This document shows positions 7,325 through 16,458 of a stretch of 32,176 nucleotides of DNA, piece by piece. Under the pieces are notes generated by a model, which saw only the letters and a program-made list of their open reading frames with translations, was not told where the DNA came from and searched no databases. The position numbers and the translations under genes are program-made. The first letter of the stretch is position 1. Each line of letters opens with the position of its first letter. This DNA is from Nanobdellota archaeon (lineage in GTDB: Archaea; Nanobdellota; Nanobdellia; UBA10117; ARS21), in contig JAAZYP010000004.1 in the NCBI GenBank assembly GCA_014239585.1, positions 1 to 32,176 of the forward strand, written 5' to 3'.

Positions 7325-8394
7325 TAAAGGATAAACCTGAAGACTTTATTGTTGATGAAGTTACAAATATTAAACTGAAAAAATCAGGTGATCAAGTTTA
7401 TGTTCTTCTTACAAAAACTAATTGGACCACTCAACGAGCGATAAATGCAATTGCTAGAGCATTGAGAATAACAAAAAGAAGAATTGGTTTTGCTGGAACC
7501 AAAGATAAAAAGGCAATTACAAGTCAAGTCATTTCAATTTTTAAGAAAACAAAGGAAGATATTGAAGAATTGAATATGGCGGATATGGATCTCAAGGTTT
7601 TAGGATATGGAGATGATCCTATTTCATTAGGTCATTTAACTGCAAATAAATTTAAAATTAGATTATATGTTTCTGATGACGAAACAAAACTTATCAAAAA
7701 ACGAATTCCTGAAGTTCGAAAAGGATTCATAAATTATTTTGGACAACAACGATTTTCATCTGGCGGAACTGCTAAAATTGGAAAAGAGATTTTAAAACGT
7801 GATTTTGAAAATGCAGTAAAAATTATTTTATCTGAACATTCTCGACAAGATGAATTTGATAAATTTGTGTTGGATAACTGGAAAGATTGGCCTGCAATTT
7901 TAAAAGAATGCCCCAGATTTTTTGGAATCGAAAGTAAAGTTCTAAATTATTTGGTTAAGAATCCAACAGATTATGCAGGTTCAATTAGAAAAATTGCAAA
8001 ACCTTTACGACGATTATATATTCATGCTTTTCAATCATTGATTTGGAATCGTGCAGTTTCAAGTATACTACTTGGAACTGACATCGAATTGCCGGGACAT
8101 AAAGTGATTATACCTGAAAAACTTCCGAAAAATGAAGAATTGCCTCTTCCCGGATTAGATACTAATTATTCAACTAAATTTGGAAAATTATTGATGAAAG
8201 AATTAAAGATTGAAAAAATTGATATTGATGCATTTAATCTAAAATCTATGCCTGAACTGAAGAGTTGGGGTGCAAATCGAAATATAATCACTAAACCACG
8301 AAATTTGAAATTCTCTAAAGATATATTATCGTTTGAATTAGATAAAGGAGTGTATGCGACCGTATTAATCAGTCATTTAGTCCATAAGACTTAA
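7321..8394 (+). CDS. truD: tRNA pseudouridine synthase D
   Basis: IKDKPEDFIVDEV N-terminus, GFAGTKDKKAITSQ, NYFGQQRFSSGGTAKIGKEILKRDFENAVK. Confidence 0.95.
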   Translation: MIKDKPEDFIVDEVTNIKLKKSGDQVYVLLTKTNWTTQRAINAIARALRITKRRIGFAGTKDKKAITSQVISIFKKTKEDIEELNMADMDLKVLGYGDDPISLGHLTANKFKIRLYVSDDETKLIKKRIPEVRKGFINYFGQQRFSSGGTAKIGKEILKRDFENAVKIILSEHSRQDEFDKFVLDNWKDWPAILKECPRFFGIESKVLNYLVKNPTDYAGSIRKIAKPLRRLYIHAFQSLIWNRAVSSILLGTDIELPGHKVIIPEKLPKNEELPLPGLDTNYSTKFGKLLMKELKIEKIDIDAFNLKSMPELKSWGANRNIITKPRNLKFSKDILSFELDKGVYATVLISHLVHKT

Positions 8395-8418
8395 TACGAT
8401 TCATAATAACCAAAAAAT

Positions 8419-9699
8419 ATGCCTTCATTATTAATTATCTACGCTGCACTGTTCATAAGTACATTTACTGGAGTTCTATTTCTACTAACTTTTTTTGAAA
8501 ATATAAATAAAATGGGAAATCCTCGAATCAAAAAATATCCCTCAGTTTGTATCGTGATTCCCGCACATAATGAAGAACCTAGCATTGCGTCTACCATCGA
8601 AAGTGCGTTGGCAATCGATTATCCTAAAACTAAATTGGAAATTTACGTTGTCGAGAATGGTGGCTCGAAAGATAAGACTTATGAAATTGCGAAAAAATAT
8701 CGAAAAAATGGTGTAACTGTTATTTCACTCAAAAGGGGTGGAAAAGGAAATGCTATGAATTACGTTATCGAAAAAACCAAGAGCGATATATTCGTAACTA
8801 TGGATGCAGATACTTATGCGGATAAAGATGTTTTGAAAAAGATGTTGGGTTATTTTAATGATCCTGAGGTCATGGCGGTTGCACCAACAATGAAATCTAA
8901 AATGACTGAAAACTTATCGCAAAAAATTCAAAATATCGAATATTTAGTTGGTGCATTTCTAAGGAAAGTTTATCATTTACTTGATTCGGTATATGTAACT
9001 CCGGGTGCATTTACGGCTTATCGTAAATCTTTCTTTGATAAATACGGTGGATTTGATACTAAGAATATTACTGAAGATATCGAAATGACTTTGCGAATTC
9101 AATCTAAACGGTATAAAATAACAAATGCAATTGATGCATCAGTTTATACTATCACACCTAAAAAAATGAAAGATTTATTTTGGCAAAGAATTAGATGGTA
9201 TTTAGGATATATTGATTCAATGTTTCAATACAAAAATATTCTTTTTAGTACAAAACACGGATATTTGGGTACAATAATTGGTCCAACTGCAGTTGCATCA
9301 ATATTGTATATGATCTATTTATTCGCAGTAATGATTTCCGAATTAGGAAAAGTCTTAATCGCGGCAGCTTATGCTGGAAGTCAAGGTGTAAATCCGTTAG
9401 TTTTGTTACAACAAATTAAATTAAATTCATTTTATTATCAATTTTCAGTTGTAGGATTTATTGCAGTTTTAGCAATATTGATGAGTATAGTTATGTTCTT
9501 CATGGCAAGACGATTTTCCAGCGATAAATCGGATTATAAAATTGGATATATTGGTTTCTCGATAGTGTATATTTTCTTATTTGCGATTTGGTGGATTGGT
9601 GCAATCTACTATAAACTATTGGGTAGAGAATTAAGATTCGGAGGAGTTGTCTGGCGTAATAGTTTAGTAAATAATTTTAAGCTTGCGCATTCTAACTAA
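8419..9699 (+). CDS. membrane glycosyltransferase family 2
   Basis: PSVCIVIPAHNEEPSIASTIES, DADT, TEDIEMTLRI, QRIRW motifs with C-terminal TM helices. Confidence 0.92.
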   Translation: MPSLLIIYAALFISTFTGVLFLLTFFENINKMGNPRIKKYPSVCIVIPAHNEEPSIASTIESALAIDYPKTKLEIYVVENGGSKDKTYEIAKKYRKNGVTVISLKRGGKGNAMNYVIEKTKSDIFVTMDADTYADKDVLKKMLGYFNDPEVMAVAPTMKSKMTENLSQKIQNIEYLVGAFLRKVYHLLDSVYVTPGAFTAYRKSFFDKYGGFDTKNITEDIEMTLRIQSKRYKITNAIDASVYTITPKKMKDLFWQRIRWYLGYIDSMFQYKNILFSTKHGYLGTIIGPTAVASILYMIYLFAVMISELGKVLIAAAYAGSQGVNPLVLLQQIKLNSFYYQFSVVGFIAVLAILMSIVMFFMARRFSSDKSDYKIGYIGFSIVYIFLFAIWWIGAIYYKLLGRELRFGGVVWRNSLVNNFKLAHSN

Positions 9700-9701
9700 C
9701 T

Positions 9702-10322
9702 ATGAAACAAGGTAAATCTAAAGCCGTTGCTGCACTCGCAATAACTATCTTAATCTTTCTCAGTGGATTTATTCTCGGAAATTTATCATTATCTAGTAAA
9801 ATTGGTGCAGTTCAAGATTTACAAAATGAAATTTATACTGAATCAATTGGTTTTGAAGTATTATTTGATTTGGCCGAAAATAATTTATGTGATGAACAAA
9901 ATATTGCCGAGATTAACTATCAATTGACAGATTTTGGTGAAAGATTAGCTTATCTTGAGAAACAAGATGCAGATATTACTTCGTTAAAAAATCAATATAA
10001 TTCTTTAGAAATCAAACATTTTCTTTTGATTAATAAAATAAATAAACAATGTAGAGACAAATACGATACAATTTTGTATTTCTACGGTCCTGCTTCTGAA
10101 TGTAAAGCTTGTTTATTACAAGGATTGGAACTTTCCACAATAAAATCTCAAAATCCTGAAATCATGATTTATTCTTTCGATTATAATAGTAATTTTGCAC
10201 CAGTTAAGACGCTTGTTAATCAGTATAATGTTCAAACAATACCAACTTTAGTCATTAATGGAAAAAATTATGAAGAATTTTTTACGCGATATGAAATTGT
10301 TGCTTTAGTAAATTCCAACTAA
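9702..10322 (+). CDS. membrane-anchored thioredoxin-fold protein
   Basis: N-terminal TM, then YFYGPASECKACLLQGLEL (CxxC) and YNVQTIPTLVINGK (cis-Pro loop). Confidence 0.78.
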   Translation: MKQGKSKAVAALAITILIFLSGFILGNLSLSSKIGAVQDLQNEIYTESIGFEVLFDLAENNLCDEQNIAEINYQLTDFGERLAYLEKQDADITSLKNQYNSLEIKHFLLINKINKQCRDKYDTILYFYGPASECKACLLQGLELSTIKSQNPEIMIYSFDYNSNFAPVKTLVNQYNVQTIPTLVINGKNYEEFFTRYEIVALVNSN

Positions 10323-10922
10323 TGCGTAACCCAGTCTATCTGATGATTCAATTAATGAATCTGCCGTTTTTCCTTCAACAACCACACAGTCTCCATTCAT
10401 ATATACTCTATCTTGATTACCTATTTTGAAGTCAATTACTAATGTTGTAGGTGTAGAATCACCACATGTTTTGATTGGAATATCTGGATTAATTGGGTCT
10501 GAATCCCTATTAAATGCATCAGTTATCTTAACTGGATTAATTAGACTAATTGATCGTGCTAATTCTAGTTTTGCTACCCCTACTTTAGCGGCAGAATCAA
10601 ATGGGTTAACTGTTGCATAAATTGATTTTGCATCAGATGTAGCGTTTACTGTTGAAAATTCTAGTTCAGTATCGCTTAGATCACGCGGGTCTACTCTGAA
10701 TCCCATCGTATAATATTGTCCTGTACGCATAGGTAAATACGCGATAAATGTTCCTCCGTCTTCTGCGAATAAATATTCTCTTCCATTTTCACTGGTAAAA
10801 TAAAACGAGTCATCAGGTAATTCTGATCCTTTATCTTCTCGATACATGCTTAATCCAGTTAATCCGCTAACTAATACGAAAATTACTAGAAAGGTAACTA
10901 TATCTGAAGGACTGATTTTCAT
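10305..10922 (-). CDS. membrane-anchored extracellular hypothetical protein
   Basis: N-terminal TM (IVTFLVIFVLVSGLTGLSMY), Cys pair in KTCGDS...MNGDCVVVEG; directly downstream of the S-layer gene. Confidence 0.7.
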   Translation of the reverse strand: MKISPSDIVTFLVIFVLVSGLTGLSMYREDKGSELPDDSFYFTSENGREYLFAEDGGTFIAYLPMRTGQYYTMGFRVDPRDLSDTELEFSTVNATSDAKSIYATVNPFDSAAKVGVAKLELARSISLINPVKITDAFNRDSDPINPDIPIKTCGDSTPTTLVIDFKIGNQDRVYMNGDCVVVEGKTADSLIESSDRLGYALVGIY

Positions 10923-10958
10923 GATACTATCAAGAAGATTTAATTAAAAAATATATCG

Positions 10959-10993
10959 AAAAAAAAGAATAGGTGGAGGGGGTAACCCCTCCA
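10959..10993 (-). terminator. GC-rich hairpin plus T8 tract after S-layer gene
   Basis: Minus-strand TGGAGGGG-TTAC-CCCCTCCA followed 7 nt later by TTTTTTTT. Confidence 0.7.
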
Positions 10994-11000
10994 TCAAACT

Positions 11001-13139
11001 TTATTCTGCTGTAGCTTCGCCACCAGAGGTAGCTGTGCTAGGGCCTGTAACAGTCATGCTGTCACCACTTAAGTCATTTGTTGCATAAGCTTGTAGGTAT
11101 CTTGCAGCGTTTCTTGTATCGTCTGCAGACCAACCTGCTACTACTAATGCGGAATTAGATCCACCGAATGCATTATCAATGCTCTTCAGTAAAGCTGCTC
11201 CTTCCGGAATTCCGGAATCTGCACCGTATGTAGGGAAGCTTAATCCCAATGCTTCAGCGGTTAAGCTGTTTACTGCCGGACCACCAACTAAGATTAAATT
11301 CTTAGCAGCTGCGTCAGTAACTTCACTGTCTAATTTTACAACATCTAATCCTGCAACTGAATTAATTGTTACAGAACTGTATTCCGTTGTTGTAGACGTC
11401 TCACCTGGACCAGTTATAATAATGTTTGCTTTAATTTCCTCGGAAGGAATTTCAACAGTCACACTACCTGAACCTTGTAAGTTAGCATCTGGGTCTCTCA
11501 AGATAATTCCACCATCGAATAATACGTCATATTCTCTAGTTCCATATCCTGTTCCACCAACTGCTACGTCAGTTGCTGCTTCATCTTCTGCAGTTCCAAC
11601 ATCAATTTGAGCGGAGTCAGTAGTACTTGACTTAGTAAAGTTAATTACAACGTCATCACTTAATCCGCTAATACCTGTTGTGGATAAAGTTAAAGTTACT
11701 AATCCTGCAGTATTGTTAGTTCCATTAACATCAAAATAACTTCCTGAGTTATATTGAATATCTAATGCACTATTACTATCAATTTCATGCCAATCGCCAT
11801 CGTCGTCTTGATAATGGTATGTCCATTCTCCACTTGCACTTGAATTGATTACCATGTAAACTGTGTCAAGTTCTGTGGAATTTATGTATAGTCCGTCGTC
11901 TGTAGAAGAACTAATTTCAACTACTCCTCGAGTACTATCTGAACCACCAACTTCAATACTTTCTGTGCCACCTGCATCAAATGTAATTGTAGTATATTCG
12001 TTTGAAGTTAAGCTATCAAATGTTACTGTAACGTAATCATTTGGGAAAACTAAAGATTCTCCAATTCCGAATGGTGCCCAAGTGTCGTCTAATTCGTCAC
12101 TTACTGCATCGTATTCAATACCAATGTAACTATTAGATGTTTCATCTAAATCAATTGTCCATTGCCATTCGTTCTTTGAATCTGTATCATCTCCGCCGAA
12201 CATTTCAACTGCGTCTCCGTCAGTTGCTGTGTCAGAAATATCTTCTCCTGCTCTAACAACTGCAAATCTTTCATTTAAGTTATCAGAATAGAAAGTTTCA
12301 GAAACTTCAACATCAATTCCGTTTACATCTTCTGAAGAAGATCCAACGGTTTCTTGTTCACCATCAACATTTAAAACAACATTTGCTGGAGAAGTTCCTT
12401 CTGCAACATTTACTAAAGTAAGTGTTTTGCCGTTAACAACTACAGATTCTCCAACGAATAATGAATATTCATCAGCTAATTTGTATGTGAAAGCACCTGC
12501 AGCCATATCTGTAACTTCTACAGAGTGTCCTAAGATTGAAAGTGTTACTGGATCATCAGTACTAACTCCTGTCAATAGGTTTTGGTTTGCGGTGTTAATG
12601 TTTTCTTCAATTATATATTTGTAAGTAATAGATGCTGCTCCAGTTGTTCCGACATAGGCGTCTGGGCCCATTTTGTCTTCACCATTGGATTCACCAGAAG
12701 CCAAAATTACGAAGGCTGTGCTTGCGTCTACTTCTTCATGAACATCGATATCGGAATCATTCCATTCGATTTCTGAATCAATTAGACCTGCAAGATCTGA
12801 ATCATCTAAACTTGAGAATAGTGCATTTAAATTCGTATTTAATGCGACTTCCCCGTCTTCTCCGCCCGTTGTGACAGTAGTGGAGCCTGCTCCGCTAACT
12901 GTTGCTTGGGTCAGTGTGGAAATTATGTCAACTGCTCCAACAATATCTGCAGCGTCTGCTCCTGATCCTACGACAACCATACCATCTAAGTTTCCATCTG
13001 AAACAAACGGTGCTGGATAATCGCCTAAATCAGCCGCGACTGCGCCCATCATTGTAGCTCCCATCAAAGTAGCTCCTGCACTAATTGCAGCAACTCTCTT
13101 TACAGCGTGTTTTGCTTTTATTACAAAATCTTTTTGCAT
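11001..13139 (-). CDS. S-layer protein (archaeal S_layer_N / S_layer_C type)
   Basis: Signal peptide (AVKRVAAISAGATLMGATMMGAVAADL), PFVSDGNLDGMVVVGSGADAADIVGAVDI, C-terminal KNLILVGGPAVNSLTAEALGL; acidic, many N-X-S/T sequons. Confidence 0.93.
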   Translation of the reverse strand: MQKDFVIKAKHAVKRVAAISAGATLMGATMMGAVAADLGDYPAPFVSDGNLDGMVVVGSGADAADIVGAVDIISTLTQATVSGAGSTTVTTGGEDGEVALNTNLNALFSSLDDSDLAGLIDSEIEWNDSDIDVHEEVDASTAFVILASGESNGEDKMGPDAYVGTTGAASITYKYIIEENINTANQNLLTGVSTDDPVTLSILGHSVEVTDMAAGAFTYKLADEYSLFVGESVVVNGKTLTLVNVAEGTSPANVVLNVDGEQETVGSSSEDVNGIDVEVSETFYSDNLNERFAVVRAGEDISDTATDGDAVEMFGGDDTDSKNEWQWTIDLDETSNSYIGIEYDAVSDELDDTWAPFGIGESLVFPNDYVTVTFDSLTSNEYTTITFDAGGTESIEVGGSDSTRGVVEISSSTDDGLYINSTELDTVYMVINSSASGEWTYHYQDDDGDWHEIDSNSALDIQYNSGSYFDVNGTNNTAGLVTLTLSTTGISGLSDDVVINFTKSSTTDSAQIDVGTAEDEAATDVAVGGTGYGTREYDVLFDGGIILRDPDANLQGSGSVTVEIPSEEIKANIIITGPGETSTTTEYSSVTINSVAGLDVVKLDSEVTDAAAKNLILVGGPAVNSLTAEALGLSFPTYGADSGIPEGAALLKSIDNAFGGSNSALVVAGWSADDTRNAARYLQAYATNDLSGDSMTVTGPSTATSGGEATAE

Positions 13140-13219
13140 TTTAGTTTTTTCCTATTCTAGGTCCAAGATACGTATATCTCTTCATACCTTTGAATATAGC
13201 TTTGTCTTTAGATTAATGG

Positions 13220-13227
13220 TTTAAAAA
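13220..13227 (-). promoter_or_regulatory. candidate S-layer TATA box (minus strand TTTTTAAA)
   Basis: Minus strand AACCTTTTTAAACC; about 84 nt upstream of the S-layer ATG, implying a leader of about 60 nt. Confidence 0.5.
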
Positions 13228-13258
13228 GGTTATTGTCAAAAACCAGATACGAGGCTTT

Positions 13259-13272
13259 TTCCATATATGGAA
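13259..13272. promoter_or_regulatory. 14-bp perfect palindrome TTCCATATATGGAA, candidate operator
   Basis: Read directly; lies between the divergent S-layer and wHTH promoters. Confidence 0.5.
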
Positions 13273-13345
13273 CGGCTTCAGGCATATCGATTATTTTAGT
13301 TTTTATAATACTATCATTTAAAACTGTGTTCTTTGTTAAAATATT

Positions 13346-13630
13346 ATGGAAGAAGACAAGCGGCAAGCAAAAAAGCTTGTTCGTGATTTGAAAATTATTA
13401 CGGCAATTTCAGTTGGGAAAAACCGAAATAAAGATCTGGCGAAAGTTTTAGATACAGACAAATCTTTTGCATCTAAAAAGGTAAAAGAATTAGAAGAACA
13501 AGGACTTATTCGTCGTGAAGGCGATGGTAAAGAAGTTAGGTATGAGCTTAATGAATTCAATATAGTCAAATTCCTACAATCTAAGGTTGTAATCAAATGG
13601 CAAGAAGAAAAGAAAAACAATTCGAAATAA
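13346..13630 (+). CDS. winged-helix DNA-binding transcriptional regulator
   Basis: NRNKDLAKVLDTDKSFASKKVKELEEQGLIRREGDGKEVRYELNEFN is a typical wHTH with wing. Confidence 0.8.
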   Translation: MEEDKRQAKKLVRDLKIITAISVGKNRNKDLAKVLDTDKSFASKKVKELEEQGLIRREGDGKEVRYELNEFNIVKFLQSKVVIKWQEEKKNNSK

Positions 13631-13881
13631 CAATGTATAAATTGCTCGTTGTATTTGCAGTGAGTCTATTTGTAACTATGTTATTTGGAACAAGCATTGG
13701 TAAAGAAATTGGAGAAAACCGCGCGTTGGAAAGTCTTGATATTCCAAGTTATTGTTACGTCAAGCACGGTGATACAAATAAATTAATCTGTTCAGAAGTC
13801 ACTGACTTCACTGCAGATGAAATGTGTGACTTACTTTCCACCTCAGCAAAGAGAAAATTCAAAGTATTATTCATAAATTAG
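13597..13881 (+). CDS. small single-TM protein; start may be 13633
   Basis: MYKLLVVFAVSLFVTMLFGTSIGKEIG TM segment; alternative ATG at 13633 removes the overlap with the wHTH gene. Confidence 0.6.
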   Translation: MARRKEKQFEITMYKLLVVFAVSLFVTMLFGTSIGKEIGENRALESLDIPSYCYVKHGDTNKLICSEVTDFTADEMCDLLSTSAKRKFKVLFIN

Positions 13882-13883
13882 AA

Positions 13884-14330
13884 TTATTTTTTCTTTTTTG
13901 TGGATTCTAACTCTCTTTCAAGAATCTTGGTTTTAGCACTCAGATATAGTACTGCTTTTTCAGTTTCTCGGAATTTAAGTGCTAGATCATTTAATCTATC
14001 TTGATGAGTTTTTGATTTCAGCGTAATTAATTTTGGTTTCATAATTTCAATAGATGAAATCATATAATCTAGTAAAATATCAAAAATTGTGTCTGGATCT
14101 TTCAATAAAATTTCTAATTCAGAATATTGTGAGTACCAATTTTTTGATTCTTCAATTAATTCCGGCTTTGAAATTCGAGCTTCAATTTCTTTTCCTAATT
14201 TGAAAATATCATCAATTTGTTTTCGAAGAACCTTATCTACTTCGTTACTATTATTTCCTTGAACTTGCATAGTAAACAGTACTTGAATCCATCCGTCTTC
14301 AACATACTTCTTGATTTCTGAATTTTTCAT
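13884..14330 (-). CDS. hypothetical helical protein
   Basis: Intact ORF with TATA box (GTTTTTAAAG, centre 14355.5) 25 nt upstream of start; no recognised domain. Confidence 0.65.
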   Translation of the reverse strand: MKNSEIKKYVEDGWIQVLFTMQVQGNNSNEVDKVLRKQIDDIFKLGKEIEARISKPELIEESKNWYSQYSELEILLKDPDTIFDILLDYMISSIEIMKPKLITLKSKTHQDRLNDLALKFRETEKAVLYLSAKTKILERELESTKKKK

Positions 14331-14364
14331 AAAATTATTCTTTAATCTGCGTTTTTAAAGATGA

Positions 14365-15105
14365 CTATTCGCTCCTTAAAACCAGAATTACATTTAACAT
14401 CAATGAAACTAAAATGAATAAATAGAATCCAATAACTATATTTCCGCGGTTATTTGCCTCATAAACCATCTTTACGAGATTATTTTCAGTTGGTCTTTTT
14501 TCAGACTCTTCGATAAATTCAATTATTTCTTGTTTAATTTCTTCTTCAGTTTTTGGTTCTGATTCTATTTCTTCACTAACTTCAGTTGTAACTTCAGCTG
14601 AGGTTTCTTCATCCGTTTCTTCAATTTCGATAATCGAACATTCATTTGCTTCACCTGGAGTCGGACTCCCCGAACACCACTCACCTGCAATAATTTGGAG
14701 AGTTAATCCTTCTTCATCTGCCACATATTCAACTTCAGAAATTATATTTCCGTTTTTTCCATCTAAAATCTGAATTAATTCACCTGTATTCGATAATGAT
14801 TGCCATGAACTATCTACTATCGTTCCACTAAAATCGTTATCTGTCAGAAATTCTTCAGGTTTATTTACAATAATGAAAAATTCATCATTTTCAATTATCA
14901 TATCACCTGAATATGAAGATAATCTATGATTTGTTTCAGCTTCATAAAACTTCCATCCTGAAATATTGATTTTATCTCCTGAATTATAAATTTCAATCCA
15001 CTCTCTTCCGGCATCAGTTCCATCTAAATCATACATAATTTCGGAAATTTCGAGCTGTGCGGATACTGTTGGCAATAGAAATAAAAATAATATTAACTTG
15101 CGCAT
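14365..15105 (-). CDS. secreted lamin-tail-domain (LTD) protein with C-terminal TM anchor
   Basis: LEISEIMYDLDGTDAGREWIEIYNSGDKINISGWKFYEAE...GTIVDSSWQSLSNTGELIQIL...GSPTPGEAN; C-terminal VIGFYLFILVSLMLNVILVL. Confidence 0.85.
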   Translation of the reverse strand: MRKLILFLFLLPTVSAQLEISEIMYDLDGTDAGREWIEIYNSGDKINISGWKFYEAETNHRLSSYSGDMIIENDEFFIIVNKPEEFLTDNDFSGTIVDSSWQSLSNTGELIQILDGKNGNIISEVEYVADEEGLTLQIIAGEWCSGSPTPGEANECSIIEIEETDEETSAEVTTEVSEEIESEPKTEEEIKQEIIEFIEESEKRPTENNLVKMVYEANNRGNIVIGFYLFILVSLMLNVILVLRSE

Positions 15106-15209
15106 AAAAAATTAAGGTTAATATCGAATAAAACAATTTGTAGTTTTTCATCAACGTTTTTCTTGAAAAGATTTTTTTGATATCACTTTTACTAAAATTG
15201 AATTTTTGC

Positions 15210-15230
15210 CTCGTTTTTCCTAAAAACGAG
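15210..15230. terminator. hairpin CTCGTTTTT-CCT-AAAAACGAG downstream of tRNA-Val
   Basis: Perfect 9-bp inverted repeat with 3-nt loop, 2 nt beyond the tRNA-Val 3' end. Confidence 0.5.
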
Positions 15231-15232
15231 AG

Positions 15233-15307
15233 TGGTCCGACCAGGATTCGAACCTGGGATCTTCCCGGTGTAAACGGGACGTCATAACCGAACTAGACCA
15301 TCGGACC
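15233..15307 (-). tRNA. tRNA-Val (anticodon TAC)
   Basis: Reverse complement GGTCCGA...TCCCG-TTTACAC-CGGGA...CCAGG-TTCGAAT-CCTGG-TCGGACC-A. Confidence 0.93.
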
Positions 15308-15349
15308 AATAAAAGGAGGTTATAAAATTCAATTAAAAACGTTTCGAAT

Positions 15350-15874
15350 TTATCGATTTGCAGGCGGTAATTTTGAACTTACGTCGTTTACTTTTGCTTG
15401 CGCTTCATCAACTAATTTATTCCACGAATCAACTAATTGTTGTTCAGCATTTCTCAAATCATTGATTTTTCCAATTGCATTTTTTAATTCGTTAATTTTT
15501 GATTCCATGTTGTTGATCGTACTAATAATTTCAGTATATTTATCTAATCTAATGAATACTTTTGCACCTGGTTTTGGACCTGATTGTATTGGTTGCGGTG
15601 AAGGTAATGGAGATTCAATTTGATTTAATCTATCGTTAATATTATCCATTTTATTTGATACTGTATTCAAATTTTTAGTAATTGGTATAGGTGTTAATTC
15701 AGGTGTTGATGTAACATCTGTCGGTAAAGGTGGTAAATCGGTTGAGGGCATACTCTTGTTTAAACTTAATCTATCTTTCAATGGCACATCTCCTGAAGAA
15801 GATTGAGAAGGCATAAATGGAGGATTTGGTCGAGGGACCGGTTCCGCAGGTGTCTTTTTGCTAAATAATCCCAT
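15350..15874 (-). CDS. hypothetical protein: proline-rich N-terminal half, coiled-coil C-terminal half
   Basis: MGLFSKKTPAEPVPRPNPPF...; KVFIRLDKYTEIISTINNMESKINELKNAIGKINDLRNAEQQLVDSWNKLVDEAQAKVNDV. Confidence 0.65.
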   Translation of the reverse strand: MGLFSKKTPAEPVPRPNPPFMPSQSSSGDVPLKDRLSLNKSMPSTDLPPLPTDVTSTPELTPIPITKNLNTVSNKMDNINDRLNQIESPLPSPQPIQSGPKPGAKVFIRLDKYTEIISTINNMESKINELKNAIGKINDLRNAEQQLVDSWNKLVDEAQAKVNDVSSKLPPANR

Positions 15875-15956
15875 TATGTTTCAAGAAAACAACTCTTATT
15901 TTTATTACTTGCTATTTTATGAGAACATTTATATTCGGTTGATTATTCATAATCAC

Positions 15957-16319
15957 ATGCCGAAGAATGAATATGTTCAAATTGATGATGAACAAACTGT
16001 TTTTGATGCAATGAATCGTATGAAAGATTTGGGAATTGAAGCATCTAATTCTAGTGCAAAATTTAATTCGTTATTGGGTCAAAAAAAGGAACTCTATCAT
16101 TTAGTTAAAGTCTTATCGAAGGAATTAATTCATGATTTGCATGATTTAGGTAATTTTATGAAACCTGCAGATTCGCCTTCGCGAAAATCAGTAATTAAGC
16201 GGTCCGCTCCTACTAAAAAAATTGTAAGAAAGGCCACACCAAAACGACCTATTCGTAAATCAAATTCATCGATGAAAAAATTGAAAGCCAACATGAAGAA
16301 GGCTAAATCAAAGAAATAA
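15957..16319 (+). CDS. hypothetical protein with Lys/Arg-rich C-terminal tail
   Basis: MPKNEYVQIDDEQTVFDAMNRMKDLG...; start 15957 chosen because TATA TTTATAT (15928-15934) is about 26 nt upstream; ORF track start 15858 would overlap the divergent gene. Confidence 0.65.
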   Translation: MPKNEYVQIDDEQTVFDAMNRMKDLGIEASNSSAKFNSLLGQKKELYHLVKVLSKELIHDLHDLGNFMKPADSPSRKSVIKRSAPTKKIVRKATPKRPIRKSNSSMKKLKANMKKAKSKK

Positions 16320-16356
16320 TTAGTTTTTTAAATGAGTTTTAGAAGGAAATCTTATT

Positions 16357-16440
16357 GTAGGTGTTCCAGAGCGGTCAAATGGGATGGACTCAAGATCCAT
16401 TGGCTTAGTGCCTTCGCAGGTTCGAATCCTGCCACCTACA
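16357..16440 (+). tRNA. tRNA-Leu (anticodon CAA)
   Basis: Acceptor GTAGGTG/CACCTAC, anticodon arm ATGGA-CTCAAGA-TCCAT, long variable arm, T-loop TTCGAAT. Confidence 0.93.
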
Positions 16441-16458
16441 TATCACTTTCAACTAAAA

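Noticed and set aside
11179-11610. 143-aa plus-strand ORF
   Set aside because: Antisense to the well-supported S-layer gene; composition mirrors its codons, no domain and no promoter.
12427-12874. Three short plus-strand ORFs
   Set aside because: Antisense to the S-layer gene, no recognisable features.
13261-13270. CCATATATGG matches the eukaryotic CArG-box consensus
   Set aside because: No MADS-box protein here; treated as a coincidental match within a palindromic operator candidate.
13336-13620. 94-aa minus-strand ORF
   Set aside because: Shadow of the wHTH gene on the opposite strand, which has a clear domain and promoter.
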